From: Candidatus Falkowiibacteriota bacterium
Lineage (GTDB): Bacteria > Patescibacteriota > Patescibacteriia > Patescibacteriales > UBA12465
NCBI GenBank assembly: GCA_903937325.1
Contig: CAIZYV010000052.1
Location: 1-34,624 of the forward strand
Direction: 5' to 3'
DNA length: 34,624 nucleotides
Position 1 is the first letter of the stretch, and each line of letters begins with the position of its first letter. Below the pieces are notes generated by a model. The model did not search any database. It worked only from the letters and a program-made list of their open reading frames with translations, and was not told where the DNA came from. A program made the position numbers and the translations under genes. Below are positions 15,967 through 23,144 of the stretch, piece after piece.

Positions 15967-15995
15967 ATTATAGGCAATTAGTCTTTTTATGTCAA
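15967..15995 (-). promoter_or_regulatory. Perfect consensus sigma-70/A promoter, minus strand
   Basis: Read on the minus strand: TTGACA (15995-15990), exactly 17 bases, TATAAT (15972-15967). This is the best promoter match in the window. It overlaps the miaA start codon and faces away from miaA, with a start predicted near 15960. Confidence 0.85.
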
Positions 15996-16933
15996 ATAAA
16001 GGCGATAAATTTAAGAAAACAAAGGTTTTAGTTATTCTTGGGCCGACGGCTTCCGGTAAGACGTCTTTAGGGGTGCGCTTAGCTCGTAAATATAACGGAG
16101 AAATAATTTCTGCCGACAGTCGTCAGGTTTATCGAGGTATGGATATTGGTAGCGGTAAGGATTTAGCTGAATATCTGGTTGATGGGCAGGCTATTCCTTA
16201 TCATCTGATTGATGTTGTTGATCCTCAGACTGAATTTAATTTGGCTGATTATCAAAAACTCGCTTTTGTGGCAATTGAAGATATATCGAAGCGCGGGTGT
16301 CTGCCGATAATTGTTGGCGGCAGTGGTCTTTATCTCCAGGCAGTTGTCGATAATTATAATTTAAGTGCGATTAAACCGGATGTAAAAAAGCGCTCTTTGC
16401 TTGACTCTTTGAGTCGGGAACAACTGTTTGCACGATTGGAAAAATTAAAACCAGAATTTGCTGGACAGCTTAATAATAGTGATAAAAATAATCCGCGTCG
16501 CCTTGTTCGTTATTTGGAAATTCTCGAGACAGATGAGTCGGCACCACCTAAAATCGAGTCACCTTATGATTTTTTGCTTTTAGGTCTGGATTGGCCTGAT
16601 GATATTTTACGAGAAAGAATTAAGCAGAGAATTATCACTCGCTTAGAAAATGAAGATATGATTGGTGAAGTTAGCCGTTTACAAACCGATGGTCTTAGTT
16701 GGCAGCGTCTTTGCTCTTTTGGTTTAGAATATAAATTTATTTCTTATTATCTTTTAGATAAACTTAGTTATGAGGAGATGATAGAGAAGTTAAGCATTGC
16801 TTCTTATCGTTTTGCTAAACATCAGAAAACCTGGTTTCGCCGTTGGGAAAAACAGGGCAGAAAAATTGAATGGGTAAAAGATAAAATCGAAGCAGAAAAT
16901 TTAATTAATCAGTATTTTGGTTCGTCTGAATAA
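15989..16933 (+). CDS. miaA: tRNA dimethylallyltransferase MiaA
   Basis: Transfers dimethylallyl from DMAPP to N6 of A37 in tRNAs, giving i6A, the substrate of MiaB. The P-loop GPTASGKT is at about residues 18-25, the catalytic/tRNA-binding SADSRQVYRGMDIGSG follows at about 40-55, and VVDPQTEFNLADYQ, then the substrate channel IIVGGSGLYLQAV. The C-terminal region has LCSFGLEYKFISYYL and the KHQKTWFRRW segment that contacts tRNA. At 314 residues it is normal in length. Upstream and antisense to its first codons lies the strong minus-strand promoter described above. It is separated from gatB by a perfect palindromic terminator. Confidence 0.97.
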   Translation: MSNKGDKFKKTKVLVILGPTASGKTSLGVRLARKYNGEIISADSRQVYRGMDIGSGKDLAEYLVDGQAIPYHLIDVVDPQTEFNLADYQKLAFVAIEDISKRGCLPIIVGGSGLYLQAVVDNYNLSAIKPDVKKRSLLDSLSREQLFARLEKLKPEFAGQLNNSDKNNPRRLVRYLEILETDESAPPKIESPYDFLLLGLDWPDDILRERIKQRIITRLENEDMIGEVSRLQTDGLSWQRLCSFGLEYKFISYYLLDKLSYEEMIEKLSIASYRFAKHQKTWFRRWEKQGRKIEWVKDKIEAENLINQYFGSSE

Positions 16934-16942
16934 AAACCAACA

Positions 16943-16972
16943 AAAAAGCGCTTGCATATGCAAGCGCTTTTT
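16943..16972. terminator. Bidirectional intrinsic terminator (perfect palindrome)
   Basis: AAAAAGCGCTTGCA and its exact complement around a two-base centre, ending in TTTTT in both directions. It separates convergent miaA and gatB. Confidence 0.93.
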
Positions 16973-16990
16973 ATAATCTTAAGACTTGGT

Positions 16991-18508
16991 TTATTTTAAT
17001 AGTAATTTTTCTAACAAAGGTTTTACTTTTTCAGGATTAGCTTTACCTTTCGTTTCGGCCATTACTTTGCCGATAAAGAATTGAATTAGTGGTAATTTGC
17101 CTTTCTTATATTCGGTGACTTGTTGTGGGTTAGCTTGGATAACAGTATAAATAGCTTTTTCTAATTCCTCTTCATTGTCTGATTGTTCTAATTCTAGCTT
17201 AACCATAATATCACTCGGATCGCCGCCCTCCCAATACATTATTTCTAGAATTCTTTGCCCCGCGTTGGAATTAATTTTGTTCTGCCAAATAAGCGTCATT
17301 AATTCGGCAAAATTTTCTGCTGTCATCTTTAAATTACCGGCGCTACGTTTATTGGTATTGAGATTTTTTAATAATTCCCCCGTAATCCAATTAGCCGCCA
17401 TTTGGGCGACATTTTTATTTTGGCGTTCAAAATTATCACCGCTCGTTTCTATCCAAGCACCGATTTCGGACACGACATTTTCAAAGAAGGCTGACAGCTC
17501 TTTATCGTTGGCGATTGTTTCAGCGCTTTCCGCTTTAAGACCGTACTGGTGCTGAAAACGTTTCTGCTTGACGCCAGGCAGCTCTACTAGACTTTGTTTA
17601 AGAGAGTTAATCCAAGCCTCGTCGATAATTATCGGGGGGATGTCTGGTTCGGGAAAATAACGGTAATCGGCGGCTGTTTCTTTGCGGCGCTGAGCAATTG
17701 TTTCGTTCTTTTTTTCGTCCCAGCCGCGGGTTTCGGGAATTATTTCTAAATCTTCATTTAAAGCTTTTTCTTGGCGGCTGATTTCATAATTAATCGCCTT
17801 TTCTACGGCACGGAAAGAATTGATATTTTTTACCTCTACTTTGTTGTTTAGTTTTTTTCGACCGGTCGGCAGAATCTGTCCTTTTTCATATTTCCAAGCG
17901 CCTGGTTTCTGCAAGCTAATATTTGCTTCACAGCGCATTTCTCCTTTTTCCATGTCGGCGTTGCTGACTGCCAAAAAGCGCAGAACACGCTGATAGTTCT
18001 GACAGAATTTTTTTGCTTCTTCCGCACTTTTGATGACCGGTTCTGTAACCAGCTCGACTAAAGGAGTACCGGCTCGATTGAAATCGATCAGAGTATCTTG
18101 GCTATTTTGTGGATGGAATGATTTGCCAGTATCTTCTTCCAGATGAATGCGAGTTATTTCGATTTCTCGGCCATCTATTTCCAATTTTCCCTGGGAACAG
18201 AAAGGCTGGTCATATTGAGAAATCTGATAGCCTTTAGGCAGGTCGGGATAGAAATAATTTTTACGGTCGAATTTAGAATGCCGATTAATTTGGCAATCTA
18301 AAGCCAGGCCAATGAGTAAGGTCCAATCGATTGCTTGCTTGTTTGGTGTCGGCAAAGTACCGGGGTGACCGAGGCAAATGGGGCAGACCGTTGTATTTGG
18401 TGCCTTGCCCTCGCTGTCGTTATTACAAGAGCAGAACATTTTGCTCTTAGTTTTTAGTTCGGCGTGAATTTCTAAGCCGATAATGATATCATATTTCATA
18501 TCTTTCAT
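16991..18508 (-). CDS. gatB: Asp/Glu-tRNA(Asn/Gln) amidotransferase subunit B
   Basis: tRNA-binding and kinase subunit of the GatCAB complex, which amidates Glu-tRNA(Gln) and/or Asp-tRNA(Asn) and so replaces a missing glutaminyl- or asparaginyl-tRNA synthetase. N-terminal IIIGLEIHAELKT is followed by the zinc-type cysteines CSCN and CPIC. Then come KFDRKNYFYPDLPKGYQISQ (read with breaks), LEEDTGKS, DFNRAGTPLVELVTEP and DYRYFPEPDIPP. The C-terminal YqeY-like helical tail ends with GKANPEKVKPLLEKLLLK. 505 residues, normal. ATG 18508 is annotated; ATG 18499 (MKYDIIIGLE) is equally plausible by family alignment. gatA and gatC are not in the window. Confidence 0.97.
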   Translation of the reverse strand: MKDMKYDIIIGLEIHAELKTKSKMFCSCNNDSEGKAPNTTVCPICLGHPGTLPTPNKQAIDWTLLIGLALDCQINRHSKFDRKNYFYPDLPKGYQISQYDQPFCSQGKLEIDGREIEITRIHLEEDTGKSFHPQNSQDTLIDFNRAGTPLVELVTEPVIKSAEEAKKFCQNYQRVLRFLAVSNADMEKGEMRCEANISLQKPGAWKYEKGQILPTGRKKLNNKVEVKNINSFRAVEKAINYEISRQEKALNEDLEIIPETRGWDEKKNETIAQRRKETAADYRYFPEPDIPPIIIDEAWINSLKQSLVELPGVKQKRFQHQYGLKAESAETIANDKELSAFFENVVSEIGAWIETSGDNFERQNKNVAQMAANWITGELLKNLNTNKRSAGNLKMTAENFAELMTLIWQNKINSNAGQRILEIMYWEGGDPSDIMVKLELEQSDNEEELEKAIYTVIQANPQQVTEYKKGKLPLIQFFIGKVMAETKGKANPEKVKPLLEKLLLK

Positions 18509-18538
18509 TTTACCTGGAAAATGATAAAATCGGAAGTC

Positions 18539-18567
18539 TTGACCATTTTTCTAATTAGTGATAAATA
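18539..18567 (+). promoter_or_regulatory. Possible promoter of the 173-residue orphan gene
   Basis: TTGACC, 17 bases, TAAATA. The -35 is good and the -10 poor. It would start about 37 bases before ATG 18612, in the spacer divergent from gatB. Confidence 0.35.
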
Positions 18568-18611
18568 TTAGTCTTAGTTATTTTAAAAAACAATAATAAA
18601 AAAGCAAGCAA

Positions 18612-19133
18612 ATGGAAGAAAAAGCTTATTCGCCGAAGATTGATTTTTGGCAAGATTTAACCAGGATTATAAAACCGAAGGACAGGGAAACGGTTATGAT
18701 CGAGTGGCAAGGTATTTATCAAAAGATCGGCATCCACCCGCCCATGGATAGTTTATCTATTCCGTCGCGACGCAGCCGAAACTCCCTTCTCACTATTGTG
18801 CTGCCTGATTGTCGACATGAAGTAATTGATTTTTTTCAGAAGGAAGTGATCAGAAAAAAAATTGATCAAGAAGCTATTATTGAGCTTCTTGCTCTTGAAA
18901 GCCATAATTATTTTGATCCCTATGCCGTTTGGCTTCACAAAGATGCCAAGAAGGATTTTCTTGAAACAATTTTAGAAGAAATTTATTATTGTTTCTACGA
19001 TATGAAAAAAAGCCAATGGCATCAATATGGCCAGATTGCTTTTAAATCGCAGGCGGAAAATAAAACGATTTCTTTGTCTGAAGGGTTGTTCAGTGGTAAC
19101 TTATCAATTGGTTATCAATACAATGTTTTTTGA
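18612..19133 (+). CDS. Unrecognised 173-residue protein
   Basis: I do not recognise this protein. It is a soluble, aromatic-rich, slightly acidic polypeptide: helical N-terminus (KIDFWQDLTRIIKPKDRETV), a Ser/Arg-rich stretch SIPSRRSRNS at about 49-58, then two amphipathic helices with FFQKEVIRKKIDQEAIIELL and a Tyr/Trp-rich C-terminal third ending in GNLSIGYQYNVF. There is no membrane span, signal peptide or Cys motif. It stands alone between gatB (divergent) and the dTTP operon (convergent). Evidence that it is real: it fills the gap with no competing frame, has a possible promoter, and is followed at once by a strong terminator that overlaps its stop codon. Confidence 0.75.
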   Translation: MEEKAYSPKIDFWQDLTRIIKPKDRETVMIEWQGIYQKIGIHPPMDSLSIPSRRSRNSLLTIVLPDCRHEVIDFFQKEVIRKKIDQEAIIELLALESHNYFDPYAVWLHKDAKKDFLETILEEIYYCFYDMKKSQWHQYGQIAFKSQAENKTISLSEGLFSGNLSIGYQYNVF

Positions 19134-19170
19134 AAAAAGGGCTGTTACGCATCAACGTAACAGCCTTTTT
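19133..19170. terminator. Bidirectional intrinsic terminator
   Basis: GCTGTTACG pairs with CGTAACAGC around a six-base loop, extended by A/T runs (AAAAAAGG on the left, CCTTTTT on the right, one bulged G). It serves the orphan gene (+) and the thymidylate kinase-dUTPase gene (-). Confidence 0.92.
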
Positions 19171-19190
19171 CATTTCCTTTTTAGTTGTTA

Positions 19191-20540
19191 TTAAAATAAG
19201 CCGGTACTGCCGAATCCTTTATCGCCGCGTTGTGAGTCGTCTTTGATTTCTGTCTCGATAATTTCTGGTGTTTCTATTTTTTGTATCAGTAATTGAGCGA
19301 TTTTTTGTCCGCTTTCAATATTATAGATATCTTCACTGAGATTTTTAAATACTACTTTTATTTCTCCGCGGTAACTTGCGTCAATCACTCCGCCCATTGT
19401 TTTATAGCCTTGGCTGGCTAAACCACTTTTATCCCAAATTAAGCCGACGTGACCGGCGGGTAGGGCGATCCTGACTCCGGTAGAAATTAGTGCTTGTCCA
19501 TAAGCGGGTATTGAATAATTATCGGCGGCATAAAGATCCAAACCGGCATCGCCGGGGTGAGGGCGAGTTGGTAGTTTAGCGCTGCTGGTTAGACGTTCTA
19601 TTTTAATAGCTTTTAGCTTTTGTTCGCTGTTTTCCGTTTTGTTTTCTTTGATATTTATTGCTGTCGCATTTTCGGTTTTTTCTTCGGGATGAGCTGCTAA
19701 TCCTTGATTTTCGCTATTATTCTGTTCTGTCAGTAAAGAACTGTCAATAAGAGCGCGTGGCGCCATGGCTAATTCTGGTAAATTGGGCGTGAGCTTGCCT
19801 TTATTAACAAGAATATCACTAACTGCCTGAAAATCTGGCATTTTTTTGATATTGCCAATACTTAAGATACGGTTGGCATATAGCCAGATAAGATAATGGA
19901 TATCTTCGCGGCTCATGATTTCGCCGTTGCGAGTGCATTTGATCAACCGAAAATCAGGTAAATTCTGAGCGATATCCAGATAAGCTTTTTCAGCTTTTTT
20001 AAGATGCCCAATATTATCTTCATGAATATCTTTTGTTTTGCCTTTCCAGTCTTCGCGCTGACGCCCCTTAGCTAATTGTTGAGCGATTTCCGCTTCAACG
20101 TGAAGAATTAGGTATAAGTCTGGTTTGGGTATATTAAAGATTTTGTATTCTATCTCGCTTAGCCAGTTAAAGAAGAGTTTTCGTTCCAAAGAATTTTCTA
20201 TTTTACCGCCTTGATGGGCAAAATTAGAAGATATATAGCGATTTGATACGACAATTTTTCCTTGTTTTAACCATTCACGGATTTGGAAGCTAGCGTCATA
20301 TCGATCGACGGCGTAAAAAAGGGAAGCAGCGTAAGGATTAACTTCATCGGCTCCGCCGTATTTACCAGAGAGATATTCTTCAACCATTCCGGCTGATTTA
20401 GTGTTATATTGAGGAAAATCAGCAATTTCTACGGCATAGCCTTCAGCCTGTAATTTGCCAATCAAAAGCTGAAGCTGGGTAGTTTTACCCGTTCCGTCGG
20501 TGCCGTCAATGACTATGAATTTTCCTGAGTAATTTGACAT
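19191..20540 (-). CDS. Thymidylate kinase-dUTPase fusion protein
   Basis: A two-enzyme polypeptide of 449 residues. Residues 1-225 are thymidylate kinase (dTMP to dTDP): Walker A GTDGTGKT at 13-20, VDRYDAS around 78-84, SNRYISSN at 99-106 and a lid with GRQREDW near 159-165. Residues 311-449 are trimeric-type dUTPase (dUTP to dUMP + PPi) with all five motifs: I HPGDAGLDLYAAD (328-340), II DKSGLAS (370-376, for the usual PRSGLA), III GGVIDASYRGEI (383-394, with Asp387 and Tyr390), IV GQKIAQLLI (411-419), V RGDKGFGSTG (438-447). The roughly 85-residue linker is low-complexity (Glu/Asn/Lys-rich). Both enzymes act on either side of ThyX, which is encoded in the same operon. No stop or frameshift separates the halves. 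Confidence 0.93.
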   Translation of the reverse strand: MSNYSGKFIVIDGTDGTGKTTQLQLLIGKLQAEGYAVEIADFPQYNTKSAGMVEEYLSGKYGGADEVNPYAASLFYAVDRYDASFQIREWLKQGKIVVSNRYISSNFAHQGGKIENSLERKLFFNWLSEIEYKIFNIPKPDLYLILHVEAEIAQQLAKGRQREDWKGKTKDIHEDNIGHLKKAEKAYLDIAQNLPDFRLIKCTRNGEIMSREDIHYLIWLYANRILSIGNIKKMPDFQAVSDILVNKGKLTPNLPELAMAPRALIDSSLLTEQNNSENQGLAAHPEEKTENATAINIKENKTENSEQKLKAIKIERLTSSAKLPTRPHPGDAGLDLYAADNYSIPAYGQALISTGVRIALPAGHVGLIWDKSGLASQGYKTMGGVIDASYRGEIKVVFKNLSEDIYNIESGQKIAQLLIQKIETPEIIETEIKDDSQRGDKGFGSTGLF

Positions 20541-20560
20541 AATATCACTTTGTCCGTCGA

Positions 20561-20602
20561 TAAGAAAAGAGCGCCTCGGCTTTGCGTGAGAGCACTCCTC
20601 CT
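20561..20602 (-). promoter_or_regulatory. G+C-rich hairpin with AGGAGG and T-tail before the Tmk-Dut gene (possible attenuator)
   Basis: On the minus strand: AGGAGG, then GAGTGC-T-CTC pairing with GAG-GCGCTC around a ten-base loop, then TTTTCTTA. It lies in the 77-base gap between the kinase-like gene and the Tmk-Dut gene, the only sizeable gap in this operon. A possible internal promoter (TTGACA-N17-CAAAAT, minus strand, 20649-20621) lies just upstream. It may be a weak terminator or attenuator, or a processing site; the AGGAGG is about 57 bases from the downstream ATG and cannot serve it as an SD in linear form. Confidence 0.35.
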
Positions 20603-20617
20603 ATTTTTTTAACTCTT

Positions 20618-21172
20618 CTAATTTTGTATCTCTTCCAGAATTTTGTCAATCTGGTTATATAATTCCGGCAGGGATCCGTTATTATTCAGATTGAATTTAG
20701 CGGCGGCCATAACGTCTGGAATTTGTAATTCAGCTTCTCGTTGATTATCTTTTAAAAATTCCTCAAATGTTTTATTAGCATCTCCTACGTTTTCATTACG
20801 TACCTTCATCCTCTCATAACGTAATTGTGGTTCCGCCTCGATACTAATTAAATAAAATCCGGGTATATCTTTAAGACTGATAATATCGTCAAGCCGTCTG
20901 ATGCCGTCTATCACTACTATATCTTGTTGGCTGTTTTTTACATCTTCAGCGATGGCTTTGGCTAAAACATCACTGCCAAAGCGGTTTCTAAGATCTAAAG
21001 ATAGGTTCTGCATATTTTCTCTGGAGATTGGCAGGTATAGTCTGGTTAAAATATTGCGCAGAGCTGTGGAAAATTTGGTGTTATCGGCATTATATTTTTC
21101 GGTAATATATTTTTGACAAACCGCTTTTCCGCTGGCGAGCTTACCGGCAAAGGCGAGGACGAGTTTAGGCAT
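20618..21172 (-). CDS. P-loop deoxynucleoside-monophosphate-kinase-like protein with altered Walker A
   Basis: 184 residues from the ATG at 21172, one base after the thyX stop. An upstream ATG at 21238 would overlap thyX by 65 bases and add 22 residues with no role, so I reject it. LVLAFAGKLASGKAVCQKYI is a P-loop strand and helix. KFSTALRNIL, then LRNRFGSDVLAKAIAEDV, then DIVVIDGIRRLDDI (84-97) follow the layout of phage-type dNMP kinases and dephospho-CoA-kinase-like NMP kinases. Residue 17 after the P-loop Lys is Ala, where Ser or Thr (or Asp-Thr) normally binds magnesium. Its place in a dTTP operon suggests phosphorylation of dNMPs, or a regulatory relative that has lost activity. Confidence 0.65.
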   Translation of the reverse strand: MPKLVLAFAGKLASGKAVCQKYITEKYNADNTKFSTALRNILTRLYLPISRENMQNLSLDLRNRFGSDVLAKAIAEDVKNSQQDIVVIDGIRRLDDIISLKDIPGFYLISIEAEPQLRYERMKVRNENVGDANKTFEEFLKDNQREAELQIPDVMAAAKFNLNNNGSLPELYNQIDKILEEIQN

Positions 21173-21173
21173 A

Positions 21174-22466
21174 TTAATTTTTTTTAGTAATATCGTGTGA
21201 TCCGCGGCGGACATCCCAATCATCCAAATCAAGATCACAATATAATTTTATTTCCGGTAAAGCTTCGTGTAAAGAATGATACATTTCGTGGGCAATACGC
21301 CTTAGGCTCGGATGAACTGTTTTACCTGAACGTAATTCTGCCACATAAACGGCGGAAGGTAGAGGATGATAAAAATGGCAGGCAACATTAAAGCCCATGG
21401 CAATATAGTATTGACGTTGTTCTTCGCTCACGTTCAGTTGATCAATTGCTTTTTTTTGTTCAGTAATTAAAATTTCCGCTTCTTGTCTTAGGTTATCAGG
21501 CATTTGTTCCAGATACCAGTTTTGGAAACCAAACTTGGTACTAAGCAGCGGCATACGGGAAATAGCGCTACGGTGTCGTTGGATATCACGGAAAGAACCG
21601 TAATCGAGTAAAAATTCAAAAGTACAAGCACCGAGATCGCTGAGAAAATATGGTAAATTAGTCTTTATCGGTCTCTGGTCAAGAATATCAGCATATTTTT
21701 TCAATTCTTCTCGTTTGATGTTATGACTAAAAGAGAAGACGGGCGGATTTTCATCTTGAAAATAATTATATTTTTTTGTCATCGCTTCTCGGTAAGATTC
21801 TTGTTCCGGATAAAGAGGGTGACAAAAACTGTTTTCGTATTTTTCTTTTAATTTGTTTAATATTTCTGCGGCAATTTCCCTAACTTCTACTAGAGGATAA
21901 TGTTGCAGTAAAGCTAAGTGGTCCCAGGCTTGGCGGAGATTACTATGCCAACTTAGTTGAGTGGTGATGCCGGCCGGTAGGAATCCGCGCATAATATCAA
22001 AAGCACGGGCCGCGATAGCCTTTTGATAGATATTTTCTACTTCACCATTATTGAGTGGATATTTTTCTATTAAATAAGGTTTGAGGCGTTCTTGGCCGGA
22101 AATATAGAAATCCATCCATTTTTTTAAAATAGCGCTCGTTTCCTCGCTGCCGATCGGATCGACAATCACCTGTTTGGCCATATCGATATAACGGGTGCTG
22201 GTTTCCTGTCCGCTGTATAATGGCCAGTCTTGGATGGCTTTATCTGCCAATATACTTATACCTTCGATAAAGATTGTTGTGCTACCACAGTCGGCGATAG
22301 AAGCGTGGCCGTAGCCGACATAAAAAGTCGACATAAATTTACCGGAACCACTTTGTCTTACTTTTTCCGCATGCTCTTCTGCGCTTTTAGGACTGCGGGA
22401 ATAGAGGGCTTGCATCATCGCCACATCTTCCGGACTGAATTCATCGTAGATAAAAATTTTAGCCAT
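21174..22466 (-). CDS. thyX: FAD-dependent thymidylate synthase ThyX, tandem Thy1 domains
   Basis: Makes dTMP from dUMP with methylene-tetrahydrofolate and FAD. At 430 residues it is about twice the usual ThyX (220-250) and contains two Thy1 domains. Domain 1 (about 45-205) has VGYGHASIAD, IEGIS and then QDWPLYSGQETSTRY (79-93), the ThyX signature QRHRxxSxNExSxRY with RHR replaced by DWP but the S-E-S-R-Y half intact; NLR and EVREIA follow. Domain 2 (about 275-400) has FRDIQRHRSAISRMPLLST (292-310), with RHR intact but the second half lost, then PSAVYVAELRSGKTVHPSLR. The two halves therefore complement each other. No thyA is visible. The gene sits between dCMP deaminase (10-base gap) and the kinase-like gene. 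Confidence 0.9.
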   Translation of the reverse strand: MAKIFIYDEFSPEDVAMMQALYSRSPKSAEEHAEKVRQSGSGKFMSTFYVGYGHASIADCGSTTIFIEGISILADKAIQDWPLYSGQETSTRYIDMAKQVIVDPIGSEETSAILKKWMDFYISGQERLKPYLIEKYPLNNGEVENIYQKAIAARAFDIMRGFLPAGITTQLSWHSNLRQAWDHLALLQHYPLVEVREIAAEILNKLKEKYENSFCHPLYPEQESYREAMTKKYNYFQDENPPVFSFSHNIKREELKKYADILDQRPIKTNLPYFLSDLGACTFEFLLDYGSFRDIQRHRSAISRMPLLSTKFGFQNWYLEQMPDNLRQEAEILITEQKKAIDQLNVSEEQRQYYIAMGFNVACHFYHPLPSAVYVAELRSGKTVHPSLRRIAHEMYHSLHEALPEIKLYCDLDLDDWDVRRGSHDITKKN

Positions 22467-22476
22467 ATAAATTATC

Positions 22477-22974
22477 TTATTGCATATCTTTATAAGTCAC
22501 CATCTCCGTAGACACCAAGGAAAATTCTACTCCTGCTTCGGCAAATATTTCTTGGCTACGTTTGCCAGCGTGATAATCTTGAGCACAGACGACACGTTTA
22601 ATGCCGGCGTTGATAATCATTTTTGCGCAAACATAGCAGGGCGTCATTTTGCAATATAAAGTGCCACCATTAATAGAAATTCCCATGCGCGCAGCTTCGC
22701 AGATGACATTTTGTTCGGCGTGAGTGGTGCGGATACAGTGGCGGCTAGTTTCGCCGTCTTCATGGGTGACGGTATGCATTTCATGGCCGACTTCGTCGCA
22801 GTGAGGCAAGCCGATTGGTGAGCCGGCATAGCCGGTGGAAATTATGCGACGATCGCGAGCGATAACGCAACCAGCGCGTCCGCGGTCACAGCTACCGCGT
22901 GAGCCAACTAAGCTGGCGATTTGTAAAAAATATTCGTCCCAGGAGGGACGTACGTAAGCAGTAGCTTCATTCAT
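22477..22974 (-). CDS. dCMP deaminase (ComEB-like)
   Basis: Zinc enzyme converting dCMP to dUMP, the substrate of ThyX. The cytidine/deoxycytidylate deaminase motifs are THAEQN (84-89, zinc His85 and catalytic Glu87) and MTPCYVCAK (110-118, zinc Cys113 and Cys116). Upstream GSCDRGRAGCVIARD is the usual substrate-loop region of dCMP deaminases, and GSPIGLPHCDE precedes the catalytic part, again typical. 165 residues, normal. It is the first gene of the minus-strand dTTP operon. No SD lies close to ATG 22974; an AAGGAG about 30 bases upstream is too far to act. Confidence 0.94.
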   Translation of the reverse strand: MNEATAYVRPSWDEYFLQIASLVGSRGSCDRGRAGCVIARDRRIISTGYAGSPIGLPHCDEVGHEMHTVTHEDGETSRHCIRTTHAEQNVICEAARMGISINGGTLYCKMTPCYVCAKMIINAGIKRVVCAQDYHAGKRSQEIFAEAGVEFSLVSTEMVTYKDMQ

Positions 22975-23144
22975 ATTTTTAGATATTTATATTTTTTAAT
23001 ATCTCCTTCATTGTAGTATAGAAGTAGAATTTATAAAATATTGACAATATCTGCTTAATCTTTTTTCAATTGATTTTTTCCGTTAAAAAGGTTAAACTAA
23101 GTTTAAGATTTGCTTTAATCTTGGCGCGAAAATTTCCATTTTTT
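22975..23144. other. AT-rich divergent spacer
   Basis: 170 bases between the dTTP operon (-) and the envelope operon (+). It holds an isolated TTGACA (23041-23046, plus strand) without a convincing -10 at 16-18 bases, and a TATACT-like -10 for the minus strand (23020-23015) without a good -35. It must contain both operon promoters but I cannot place them firmly. Confidence 0.5.

Noticed and set aside
17175..17555. 126-codon plus-strand frame inside gatB
   Set aside because: Antisense shadow of conserved GatB sequence.
20551..20601. 16-codon GTG frame directly after AGGAGG before the Tmk-Dut gene, as a leader peptide
   Set aside because: Only one base separates AGGAGG from the GTG, too close for initiation; the sequence is better explained as a hairpin.
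21173..21238. Longer start for the kinase-like protein, overlapping thyX by 65 bases
   Set aside because: The P-loop strand begins right after the ATG at 21172, which also gives a one-base gap to thyX as in a normal operon.
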